Made by a program: the position numbers and the translations under genes. Below are positions 7,618 through 14,674 of a stretch of DNA of 32,433 bases, one piece after another. Position 1 is the first letter of the stretch, and each line of letters begins with the position of its first letter. This DNA comes from Methanobacteriota archaeon. GTDB lineage: Archaea > Thermoplasmatota > Poseidoniia > Poseidoniales > Poseidoniaceae. The stretch is from positions 1 to 32,433 of the forward strand of contig PAZU01000020.1 in the NCBI GenBank assembly GCA_002715725.1, read 5' to 3'. A model generated the notes under the pieces. The model did not search any database. It saw only the letters and a list, made by a program, of their open reading frames with translations, and was not told the origin of the DNA.

Positions 7618-7942
7618 TGTATCCCTCCAAAATTGTGATGATTTGCTGAGAAGATAGCGCTTCAACTCTGATTTTTTTGTTACGAGTTGTGTGACCCGAT
7701 ACTACTGAGACGGTACTCGAGAAAATTTTCGAAAGTACATTGCATACTGCATGGTTAGCCTGTCCTTTCTTGGCTTCGGCCTTAACTGCGACCTGAATCC
7801 TATTCCTCCATTCGTTAAATCCAACGATGCCTTGTCGGGATGAAGCGGGTTGTACTTCTATCTCCAATAACACATCACCCTCAAGAGTGGTTTGGACACA
7901 AGATGCAAGCCCCACAAATACTCCGAGAAAGTGGCGGCTCAT
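7607..7942 (-). CDS. UPF0235/DUF167 (YggU-like) protein (111 aa)
   Basis: Member of the DUF167/YggU family, small alpha/beta proteins found in all domains whose biochemical role is not established. The family pattern is visible: a first strand with VxPxS (LLEIEVQPASSRQGIVGF), then AVKAEAKKGQANHAVCNVLSK, equivalent to the conserved pattern of small residues, Gly-x-Ala-Asn and helix, then a Val-rich strand and SGHTTRNKKIRV. The frame is open to TTG codons at 7948 and 7945, but the ATG at 7942 has a perfect GGAGG seven bases upstream. The last 11 bp overlap the TOPRIM gene, whose ribosome-binding site lies inside this gene's final codons. Confidence 0.85.
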   Translation of the reverse strand: MSRHFLGVFVGLASCVQTTLEGDVLLEIEVQPASSRQGIVGFNEWRNRIQVAVKAEAKKGQANHAVCNVLSKIFSSTVSVVSGHTTRNKKIRVEALSSQQIITILEGYIES

Positions 7943-7949
7943 CAACAAA

Positions 7950-7964
7950 CCTCCCTACGGGAGG
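7950..7964. promoter_or_regulatory. Perfect 6-bp palindrome carrying the UPF0235 ribosome-binding site
   Basis: CCTCCC (7950-7955), a 3-base spacer, then GGGAGG (7959-7964). On the minus strand the downstream arm provides the GGGAGG ribosome-binding site for the gene starting at 7942, so a leader transcript could hide the site in a hairpin. It lies between divergent genes and could equally be a regulator-binding site. Confidence 0.4.
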
Positions 7965-7982
7965 AGGTCTTCTATACGCAAT

Positions 7983-7993
7983 CAATTAATACG
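7983..7993 (+). promoter_or_regulatory. Possible TATA box of the cytochrome oxidase operon
   Basis: An A/T-rich stretch (AATTAATACGG) lies about 25 bp upstream of the subunit II ATG at 8014. That is the spacing expected for an archaeal TATA box driving a nearly leaderless transcript. No ribosome-binding site precedes that ATG, which agrees with leaderless initiation. Confidence 0.35.
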
Positions 7994-8013
7994 GCCATCT
8001 AACCGCTGAAAGC

Positions 8014-9036
8014 ATGGGCGCTTCGCGTGAGCTATGGCCTAATGAATACACAGTGTTCAATATTCTTTACGATAAATTTCTTTTTTGGTCTATCGTAGTG
8101 GGGCTATTCACTTTCGCCTGGCTCCTAATCGCCATACTGCGATATCGTGAAGGCGTTGACCCTAAGTTAGACAAATCGATTGAGGAACAACCTCAATTGA
8201 AAGTCGGAACCTTCCCTAAAGAGCGCCACAATTTCGATTTAGAATTGGCGTGGTTCGTTGGACCAACAATTCTTGTCATCTGGGTAACGATTCTTGCATT
8301 TGGTTCAATGAACATTGTCTGGGGTGAAGTACAGAACCTACAGGAAGAAGACACCTTCACTGTTGAAGTCAATGGACTACAGTGGTATTGGGACTTCTAC
8401 TATCATGATGAATTTACATGGGAAGACATGGATACTGGCCATGATGTCACTTGGAACTCTAGCGGTCTGACTATCGATGCTGGAGATGGTGCTGCCTCTG
8501 CTTTAGTCAAGTGGGGAAAGCCGGTTTTGGGACTATCTGAAACACTCGACCTAAGCAATACAACAACTATGGATCTGCCATTTGATATTGAAAATCCACA
8601 GAGTGTTGACATTCAAGATGCAGAAGGAAATGTCATTCACCGATGGCAGCACATCCCTGAAGCTACTGAATTTTACACTTACAAGATGAGTGGCAATTTG
8701 ATCATACCCTGTGACGAAAATGTTCTTTTCAATATCTTCAGCATGAACCCTGAAAGAGAGGCTAACTTTGACGCTACCAACACCTACCAAGGTGTACAGC
8801 ACGCATTCTGGCTACAAGAATGGGGAATGAAGGAAGATGCTGTTCCTGGACTTGATTCTGGAACTTGGATGTATGTGCAACCTAACGAGGCTGGCGTATT
8901 CCCAATCAAGTGTGCTGAATACTGTGGTAAAGAGCACTCGCTAATGTACGGTGAAGTCGAAGTTGTTGCTAGAGAAGGCATGACTTGTGATGCTGACTTT
9001 GGAGTTTACTTTGAGCACGAGGAGCTGAGAGGGTGA
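8014..9036 (+). CDS. coxB: Cytochrome c oxidase subunit II with CuA site (340 aa)
   Basis: Electron-entry subunit of the heme-copper oxidase. Two membrane helices come first (about 22-43 LFWSIVVGLFTFAWLLIAIL and 79-99 AWFVGPTILVIWVTILAFG). The extracytoplasmic cupredoxin domain begins at the aromatic strand LQWYWDFYY (122-130). All CuA ligands are present: His263 (VQHAFW), Cys300, Glu302 (backbone), Cys304, His308 and Met311 (CAEYCGKEHSLM). The KEDAVPG motif at 273-279 is also typical. Between the aromatic strand and the core strand MSGNLIIPC there is an extra segment of about 90 residues (132-222), acidic and Thr/Ser-rich, not usual in the family. There is no cleavable signal peptide. First gene of the operon; its stop overlaps the GTG start of subunit I by 4 bp. 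Confidence 0.95.
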   Translation: MGASRELWPNEYTVFNILYDKFLFWSIVVGLFTFAWLLIAILRYREGVDPKLDKSIEEQPQLKVGTFPKERHNFDLELAWFVGPTILVIWVTILAFGSMNIVWGEVQNLQEEDTFTVEVNGLQWYWDFYYHDEFTWEDMDTGHDVTWNSSGLTIDAGDGAASALVKWGKPVLGLSETLDLSNTTTMDLPFDIENPQSVDIQDAEGNVIHRWQHIPEATEFYTYKMSGNLIIPCDENVLFNIFSMNPEREANFDATNTYQGVQHAFWLQEWGMKEDAVPGLDSGTWMYVQPNEAGVFPIKCAEYCGKEHSLMYGEVEVVAREGMTCDADFGVYFEHEELRG

Positions 9037-11333
9037 AGGGAAGGAGTATTGCTGTATTAGCGATTCTTCTAATCGCACTCGCTTCAACCACATCGTTTGA
9101 AGCACGCCAAACCGGAATCGTAACAGAAGGTGGCTGTGGTTGTCACGGCGGTATGAATTCTAACACAGTAATCACAGTAGACGGTCTTCCTGATGTATTC
9201 AACGCATCTGAAGAATATCTGTTCACACTTACTATCACAAACGACGATGTCCCTGTTGAAAACCCTGACCAGAATGGTGGATTCAGTATGATCCTAACCG
9301 GCGGCGGTGTTCTAGAGTCACTACCAGATCTCGACGGTAATACTGCAACTGAGATGGAAGGAGGATTAACTCACAACCTTGACCTCAACGACCGCAGAAC
9401 TTGGGAATTCAAGTGGACTGCACCCGCAGATGATACTGCAATTGCTAGTTTCCTAATCTTTGGAAACGCGGTTAACGGAAATGGAGCAGCAGATGCATCT
9501 GGAGAGGACCAGTGGAACAAACTGGAACTCGATGTCCCTGGAATAAACGCCAACCCTAGCGCACCTAGCGCTGAAGCACTGACTATCCTAATGACCGTCA
9601 TCGGATTAGCGCTTGGCCTAATCCTAATCGGTAGCATGTGGGTATTCTACACACGCAACCCTGAAAACTTCTCAATCGGAAACTTCTGGGCTTACCTCAA
9701 GCCATGGTTGACTACAACTGACCACAAGCAAGTCGGTATCCTGTATTTCCTATACGGTTTCTTCTTCTTCCTAGTGGGTGGATTACTGGCACTTCTATTC
9801 CGTATCCAATTGGCTTTCCCTGAGAATGATTTCTTGACCCAAGCAGAATACAACTCATTCTTCACTCTGCACGGAACAACCATGATTTTCCTTGCAGCAA
9901 TGCCAATGATTGCAGGATTCATGAACTACATCTTGCCTCTACAGATTGGTGCTAAAGATTTAGCATTCCCAAGAATTAACGCACTTGGGTTCTGGATTAT
10001 TGTAGCAGCAGCTCCGCTAATCTTCACAGGCGTATGGAGTGGTGAAGCAGCGGACATCACCTGGGTTATGTATCCACCTTACTCTAGCCTAAGTGGCCAT
10101 GCAGGAGGTCCTAACCCTGGAACGATTGCATTCATTTCTGGTATTGCATTACTGGGTGCATCTTCGACTCTATCCGGTGTTAACTTCGTAACTACCACCT
10201 TCACAATGCGTGCAAAGGGTGTAGGCTGGATGAAGATGCCTCTGTTCACTTGGTCGGTTCTAATCAGCGTATTCATGCTGTATGTTAGCCTACCAGCATT
10301 CATCATTGGTATCTTCTTCTTACTATTTGATTCGACGATAGGTACCACCTTCTTCACAGCAGGTGGCGACCCGTTACTGTTCCAGCACCTGTTCTGGTTC
10401 TTCGGCCATCCTGAAGTATACGTGGTGGTTGTTCCAGCGTTCGGAATTGTTTCTGAAGTCTTAGCTACAAGCGCTAGAAGGTCTATCTTCGGTTACAGGT
10501 CAATGGTTTATGCAATGGTCGGAATCGGAGTTGTAGGTTTCATCGTTTGGGGGCACCACATGCTAACCAGTGGTATGAGCCCTGCATGGCGTTCTGCGTT
10601 CATGATCACTACAATGGCAGTAGCAATTCCTACCGGTGTTAAAATCTTCAACTGGCTTGCAACACTATGGGGAGGCAGTCTCGTGTTCAAGACCCATACT
10701 CTGTGGTCTCTAGGATTCCTAATCACATTCACACTTGGTGGATTATCTGGAATGTTCTTCCCAGTTGCTGGCCTAGATACACAATTCCATGACGGATACT
10801 TCGTAGTTGCTCACTTCCACTATGTGTTCATCGGTGGAATCATCTTCGCTCTATTCTCAGGAATATACTACTGGTTCCCTAAGGCTACAGGTCGCAAGAT
10901 GAACGAAACCCTTGGATTGTGGCACTTTATCATTGGATTCAGTTCCTACAATGCTGCATTCTGGCCAATGCACGCAGTTGGAATCATGGGTATGCCAAGA
11001 AGAACTCACACCTATGCAGCAGATTCTGGATTTGCAGAATTGAATTTGGCAATTTCCACCTTCGCAATTATCTTTGGACTATCACAATTAATCCTAGTTT
11101 GGAATATCGTGCGTTCAGTCAAGAAGGGCGAGAAGGTAGGAAAGGACCCATGGGGCGGATGGTCGCTTGAATGGGCAGTAACTTCCCCTCCACCAACTCC
11201 ATCCTTCGCAGTCGAGCCAATTCAGCATGATGCTAATGACCCTCAAGACTACCATGAGACCACACTAGAAAGATGGCTCAAGGCGCCGTTTAGAACGATG
11301 AGTACTCTTTGGAATAAGGAGGCGAAATCATGA
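9033..11333 (+). CDS. coxA: Cytochrome c oxidase subunit I fused to an N-terminal Reeler/choice-of-anchor-V-like domain (766 aa)
   Basis: Catalytic subunit of an A1-type proton-pumping oxidase. The core (about 215-700) has heme a ligands His280 and His596, heme a3 ligand His594 (VVAHFHYV), CuB ligands His459, His508 and His509, the cross-linking Tyr463 and channel Glu461 in HPEVY, K-channel Lys537 (PTGVKIFNW) and Asp309 in KDLAFPR. Ahead of it lies an extra region of about 205 residues: a signal peptide (AVLAILLIALASTTSFEA), GGCGCHGG (33-40), and a beta domain with GGFSMILTGGG, RRTWEFKWTAP and SFLIFGNAVNGNG. That pattern is typical of Reeler/choice-of-anchor-V domains. A membrane helix (182-203) links it to the oxidase. 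CxCH replaces the usual CxxCH, so heme binding is uncertain. The GTG start overlaps the subunit II stop (GTGA). Confidence 0.95.
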   Translation: MKGRSIAVLAILLIALASTTSFEARQTGIVTEGGCGCHGGMNSNTVITVDGLPDVFNASEEYLFTLTITNDDVPVENPDQNGGFSMILTGGGVLESLPDLDGNTATEMEGGLTHNLDLNDRRTWEFKWTAPADDTAIASFLIFGNAVNGNGAADASGEDQWNKLELDVPGINANPSAPSAEALTILMTVIGLALGLILIGSMWVFYTRNPENFSIGNFWAYLKPWLTTTDHKQVGILYFLYGFFFFLVGGLLALLFRIQLAFPENDFLTQAEYNSFFTLHGTTMIFLAAMPMIAGFMNYILPLQIGAKDLAFPRINALGFWIIVAAAPLIFTGVWSGEAADITWVMYPPYSSLSGHAGGPNPGTIAFISGIALLGASSTLSGVNFVTTTFTMRAKGVGWMKMPLFTWSVLISVFMLYVSLPAFIIGIFFLLFDSTIGTTFFTAGGDPLLFQHLFWFFGHPEVYVVVVPAFGIVSEVLATSARRSIFGYRSMVYAMVGIGVVGFIVWGHHMLTSGMSPAWRSAFMITTMAVAIPTGVKIFNWLATLWGGSLVFKTHTLWSLGFLITFTLGGLSGMFFPVAGLDTQFHDGYFVVAHFHYVFIGGIIFALFSGIYYWFPKATGRKMNETLGLWHFIIGFSSYNAAFWPMHAVGIMGMPRRTHTYAADSGFAELNLAISTFAIIFGLSQLILVWNIVRSVKKGEKVGKDPWGGWSLEWAVTSPPPTPSFAVEPIQHDANDPQDYHETTLERWLKAPFRTMSTLWNKEAKS

Positions 11334-12637
11334 GCGGAAGTCTGCACGATGTCAAGAACGAAGTCTGGATGAGAACAGTACTTATCTCGGTCGTCTTCTT
11401 AGCAGTTGGCGGAGCAGCTTACGGTGCGTTTGCTGTAGGAATAGGCTCTGTTAAGCACAGTGAGTGGGATGATGCACACCATGACTTAGAAGATGCAGAA
11501 GTCCAATGGAATGAAGCAAATGAAACAGGAACTTTAGCAGAAAAAGAATCTGCTGGTGTTGCTTGGGAGGATGCGCATCATGCAGATGTTGATGCCCATT
11601 TATCTTACTTGACGTGGGCCACAGCTGGGAAAACAATTCTAGTGATGATGATAATCTATGCTGCATTTTACGGCATATCTGGATTCTACAATAGTATTCA
11701 ACCAGAAGAAGAGCATGATGACCATCACCATGACGATGACCATGAAGAACACCATGGTTCGGCCTCTCCAATCTTAATGGCAACCGGTATTCTACTATTC
11801 ATGATGGGCTTCCCTGGATTCGTTACAACCTGTAAGTCATTATTGGGATTGGATTACCAAGCCGAAATGGGTGATTTCACACTATCAATAATAGGTAGCG
11901 CCATTCTGATCATAGGTATTGGAAACTGGTGGAACGAGGACCTAAAGGGCCACCATGAACAAATTGCAACATCGCACCCATTCCAAGGCCAAGATATTCG
12001 TAAGGCTGGAATGTGGATCTTCCTAATATCTGAAATGATGGTTTTCGCATCCTTCTTCTCTTCCTACCTAAGAATGAGAACTGGATGGTGTACAGAATGG
12101 GCAGTTGACGCTGGCAAGTGTGATGTCGTCGATACGACTACTGCTTCTGACCTTCTTCGTCACGAAGTTGGAACATTGCTACCTGGTGCTATCAACACCT
12201 TCGCATTGATTATCTCATCATACACAATCGTACTAGCGCTAAAGACCGCTAAGAATGTCGATTGGCAGCCTTCTAAGAATGCACTTATGGCTAAATTATT
12301 CCCGACTCGCAAGAAGACTGTTAGGAACTACCTAATCATCACTCTAGCACTTGGTTCTCTGTTCATTGTATTGAAGTTAGTAGAGTGGAGCCATCTAATC
12401 GCTGAAGGATTCACAATCGATACTCAAGCAGGTTCAATCTTCTATGTGGCAACTGGTGCTCACGGACTGCACGTATTTGTTGGATTATTAGTGATGCTAT
12501 TCATGATATTCAAGGCTGATGTCCTTGAAGACGGATATGACGAACATAACGGCCAAGGAATCGAATACTTCGGTTTGTATTGGCACTTCGTGGATTTGGC
12601 GTGGGTTGCCATCTTCCCGGCATTCTATCTTTACTGA
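11330..12637 (+). CDS. coxC: Cytochrome c oxidase subunit III with two extra N-terminal helices and His-rich linker (435 aa)
   Basis: Structural subunit of the oxidase. The COX3 core shows GMWIFLISEMMVFASFFSSYL, FYVATGAHGLHVFVGLL and the C-terminal YFGLYWHFVDLAWVAIFPAFYLY. I count nine membrane helices: seven in the core plus two before it (about 16-38 and 99-120). Between those two is an acidic, His-bearing loop (HSEWDDAHHDLEDAE...DAHHADVDAH). The linker to the core, residues 129-142, is a His/Asp/Glu cluster (HDDHHHDDDHEEHHG) that could bind metal. At 435 residues it is well above the usual 200-300. The ATG overlaps the subunit I stop by 4 bp (ATGA) and follows GGAGGCGAAATC, a good ribosome-binding site. 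Confidence 0.93.
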   Translation: MSGSLHDVKNEVWMRTVLISVVFLAVGGAAYGAFAVGIGSVKHSEWDDAHHDLEDAEVQWNEANETGTLAEKESAGVAWEDAHHADVDAHLSYLTWATAGKTILVMMIIYAAFYGISGFYNSIQPEEEHDDHHHDDDHEEHHGSASPILMATGILLFMMGFPGFVTTCKSLLGLDYQAEMGDFTLSIIGSAILIIGIGNWWNEDLKGHHEQIATSHPFQGQDIRKAGMWIFLISEMMVFASFFSSYLRMRTGWCTEWAVDAGKCDVVDTTTASDLLRHEVGTLLPGAINTFALIISSYTIVLALKTAKNVDWQPSKNALMAKLFPTRKKTVRNYLIITLALGSLFIVLKLVEWSHLIAEGFTIDTQAGSIFYVATGAHGLHVFVGLLVMLFMIFKADVLEDGYDEHNGQGIEYFGLYWHFVDLAWVAIFPAFYLY

Positions 12638-12646
12638 GGCGATAAT

Positions 12647-13051
12647 ATGGGTGAACACAAGTATACAGGACCAATAGCAGGAATATTCCAGAAGATGGCA
12701 GATTGGATTGGAAAGGATGTTTATTACGTAAATTTCCTAATTCTGATGTTCTTCACATTATTCGAAGTTGCAGCTGTTTTCTTCGAAGTAATCCCAGGAA
12801 CTGACATCGTGATAACCCGTGGCGCCGTATGGGGTGTTTTGATTGTTGTTGGAATTATCAAAGGATATGGAATCGCTGCATTCTTTATGCACTTGAAAGG
12901 AGACCCTTTCATCTACACTAGAACAGCATTATTCCCTGTTCTTTTCGTTGCATTGATGCTTTGGGGAATCGGATTATCCAACCCTGCAGGTATCGACCAA
13001 CTTCCAGCATGGTGCACTCCTAACTGGGATTACTCTTACGTAACAGAATAA
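12647..13051 (+). CDS. Cytochrome oxidase subunit IV (prokaryotic type, 134 aa)
   Basis: Small accessory subunit of prokaryotic heme-copper oxidases (COX4/CtaF/CyoD-like). Three membrane helices can be seen: NFLILMFFTLFEVAAVFFEVI (29-49), AVWGVLIVVGIIKGYGIAAF and ALFPVLFVALMLWGIGL. The second ends in the family signature IKGYGIAAFFMHLK. The C-terminus is short and extracytoplasmic or periplasm-facing (WCTPNWDYSYVTE). It starts 9 bp after the subunit III stop, with GAGGCGATAAT just upstream, and closes the four-gene oxidase operon before a 47-bp gap with a likely new promoter. Confidence 0.88.
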   Translation: MGEHKYTGPIAGIFQKMADWIGKDVYYVNFLILMFFTLFEVAAVFFEVIPGTDIVITRGAVWGVLIVVGIIKGYGIAAFFMHLKGDPFIYTRTALFPVLFVALMLWGIGLSNPAGIDQLPAWCTPNWDYSYVTE

Positions 13052-13055
13052 TAAC

Positions 13056-13065
13056 AAATATACTA
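13056..13065 (+). promoter_or_regulatory. Likely TATA box of the SCO gene
   Basis: AAATATACTA in the only gap between the oxidase operon and the SCO gene, about 35 bp upstream of the ATG at 13099. The surrounding 30 bases are strongly A/T-rich compared with the coding sequence. This suggests SCO can be transcribed separately from the oxidase subunits. Confidence 0.5.
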
Positions 13066-13098
13066 AAAATTTGATTAGATGGACACACTGCGGAACAT

Positions 13099-14493
13099 AT
13101 GCGCTGGCTTTCTATCGCTATTGTAATACTATTGTGTGCATCTACTATACCTGCTAGCAGTGCAGGAGACGGTCATGGAAATGACGCTCATTGGAACGGT
13201 TATGTTTTGGATAGAGGGTCGATTCCAAATCACGTTCTAATCGACCAAAATTTTGACTATTATTCACTACATACAGGTAATTCTGATGTTATTGTGGTTG
13301 CATTCATTTTCACCACCTGCCCAGATGTATGCCCAGTGATTACGAACAACCTAATCCAAGCCGAAGATAAACTCGAAGATGTTGATTACCAATTCATCTC
13401 TATCACTGTAGACCCTGGTAATGACAAGCCAAATGTGCTCAGAGAATATATGGAAGACTATGGAGCAACATGGCCTCACCTTACTGGTGAATTAGAAGAT
13501 TTAGAAACCGTTTGGGATTCTTTCTTGATCAATGTTTCAACAGAAGAAATAGAAAACCACGACCATGATCACGGCCATGACCATGATGGTTCAATGGATA
13601 GCGAAGACCATTCTACAGTAACCGTGGTAATGCCCAATGGAACAGGTACTGAGCACGATGTAGAACCAAAAGGATGGGAGCAACTCACCGCATCTGCTTA
13701 CCAAGAGGGATGGAATATCAATTCTAGCTCTAGCCAATGGGGTAATTTTGTTTCTGGGATAAACAATGATGATGCACCATCTGATTATTCTTGGTGGTGG
13801 GAGTTACACTCATGGAATGAAACCACCAATGCTTGGCAATCATCTGCTACAGGTATTGATGATGTAGAGGCTGGCCCTCTTGCATTCGCACCTAATTCCA
13901 CAGATGATTCTGTAATCCCTCTTCCTGAAGATGCTCATGATTCTGTTTTCTTCGTCGTTCAATCTAATGGAACAAACAGTTCTGCAGAGTTGAATGATGT
14001 CAATGCCTGGCACATGTCACTTGGTGCTCTAGATTCTTTTGAAGCCCCTGATTCGGAGTGGGGCCATTATATGAATTCTATCGACGGTGTTGAAGCCCCC
14101 GCTGACTATTCATGGTGGTGGCAATTACACTACTGGAATGAGACTTCTAATGCATGGAGTGAAAGTATGGTTGGTATGGATTCACTAATCGACAAAGAAC
14201 ACATTGCTTGGGCACCAAACTCAACCTTGGATGAATTTATTCCTACCCCTGGAGATGTGGAAACCAGTACTTCACATTCTACTCAAACGTTCATACTTGA
14301 TGCTGACTGGAAGCCAAAGGCTGTGTTCGTTGGATATGATTGGGATGTTGACAAATTCGTCGACGATGTCAAGAGAGCTGCAAACTTAGCTTCAGACCCT
14401 GACGACCATGATCATGGTCTTCCTGGCTTCGTATTTGCAACTGTTGCAGCGAGCCTTGGTCTAGCGATTATCGCTAGCAGTCGCGAAGAATAG
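13099..14493 (+). CDS. sco1: SCO1/SenC-type copper chaperone with duplicated domain inserted in its fold (464 aa)
   Basis: Extracytoplasmic copper-delivery protein for the CuA or CuB site, placed directly after the oxidase genes. A signal peptide (SIAIVILLCASTIPASSA) precedes a thioredoxin-like SCO domain with the copper Cys pair Cys74/Cys78 (TTCPDVCPV) and SITVDPGNDKPNVLREY. The domain is interrupted after VWDSFLINVS (about 147) and resumes near 391, where His393 (TSHSTQTFILD) fits the third copper ligand. The insert carries a His/Asp cluster (154-162) and two similar units (about 205-276 and 304-384). Each has SYSWWWxLHxWNETxNAW-type cores, close to DUF4430-like domains. A second His tract (DDHDHG) and a C-terminal membrane helix (GFVFATVAASLGLAIIA) end the protein. 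Normal SCO proteins are about 200 residues. Confidence 0.88.
   Translation: MRWLSIAIVILLCASTIPASSAGDGHGNDAHWNGYVLDRGSIPNHVLIDQNFDYYSLHTGNSDVIVVAFIFTTCPDVCPVITNNLIQAEDKLEDVDYQFISITVDPGNDKPNVLREYMEDYGATWPHLTGELEDLETVWDSFLINVSTEEIENHDHDHGHDHDGSMDSEDHSTVTVVMPNGTGTEHDVEPKGWEQLTASAYQEGWNINSSSSQWGNFVSGINNDDAPSDYSWWWELHSWNETTNAWQSSATGIDDVEAGPLAFAPNSTDDSVIPLPEDAHDSVFFVVQSNGTNSSAELNDVNAWHMSLGALDSFEAPDSEWGHYMNSIDGVEAPADYSWWWQLHYWNETSNAWSESMVGMDSLIDKEHIAWAPNSTLDEFIPTPGDVETSTSHSTQTFILDADWKPKAVFVGYDWDVDKFVDDVKRAANLASDPDDHDHGLPGFVFATVAASLGLAIIASSREE
13711..14250 (+). repeat. Internal protein-coding duplication inside SCO
   Basis: Two in-frame units of about 72 and 81 codons (13711-13926 and 14008-14250) share the order W...S-x-W-G, a short I-N/D-G turn, APxDYSWWW, LHxWNET, NAW, then AWAPNST/AFAPNST and IPxP. 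They are divergent at the nucleotide level, so the duplication is old rather than a recent copy. Confidence 0.75.
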
Positions 14494-14536
14494 TCAAGGA
14501 TAGATTCTTGAAAGAATTGCACTCCCGTCATCATAG

Positions 14537-14619
14537 GCGGAGATCGCATAGCCTGGTATTGCGGTGGACTTGAAATCCACTGTCCCTCGGACACGGGAGT
14601 TCGAATCTCTCTCTCCGCG
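14537..14619 (+). tRNA. tRNA-Ser (UGA anticodon)
   Basis: Class II tRNA folded by eye. The 7-bp acceptor GCGGAGA pairs with TCTCCGC (14612-14618). The D arm starts at GCATAGCC. The anticodon stem GTGGA/TCCAC encloses loop CTTGAAA with anticodon TGA. The long variable arm is TGTCC/GGACA with a CTC loop. The T arm is GGGAG/CTCTC around TTCGAAT with one G-U pair. The discriminator is G; the next bases are CCT, so CCA is not encoded and must be added enzymatically. Long variable arm and UGA both indicate serine. No intron. Confidence 0.95.
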
Positions 14620-14674
14620 CCTCTCTAATTTGAATGTAATTTTGCTTGAAATATGGGAAGGCTTCAACAACTCA

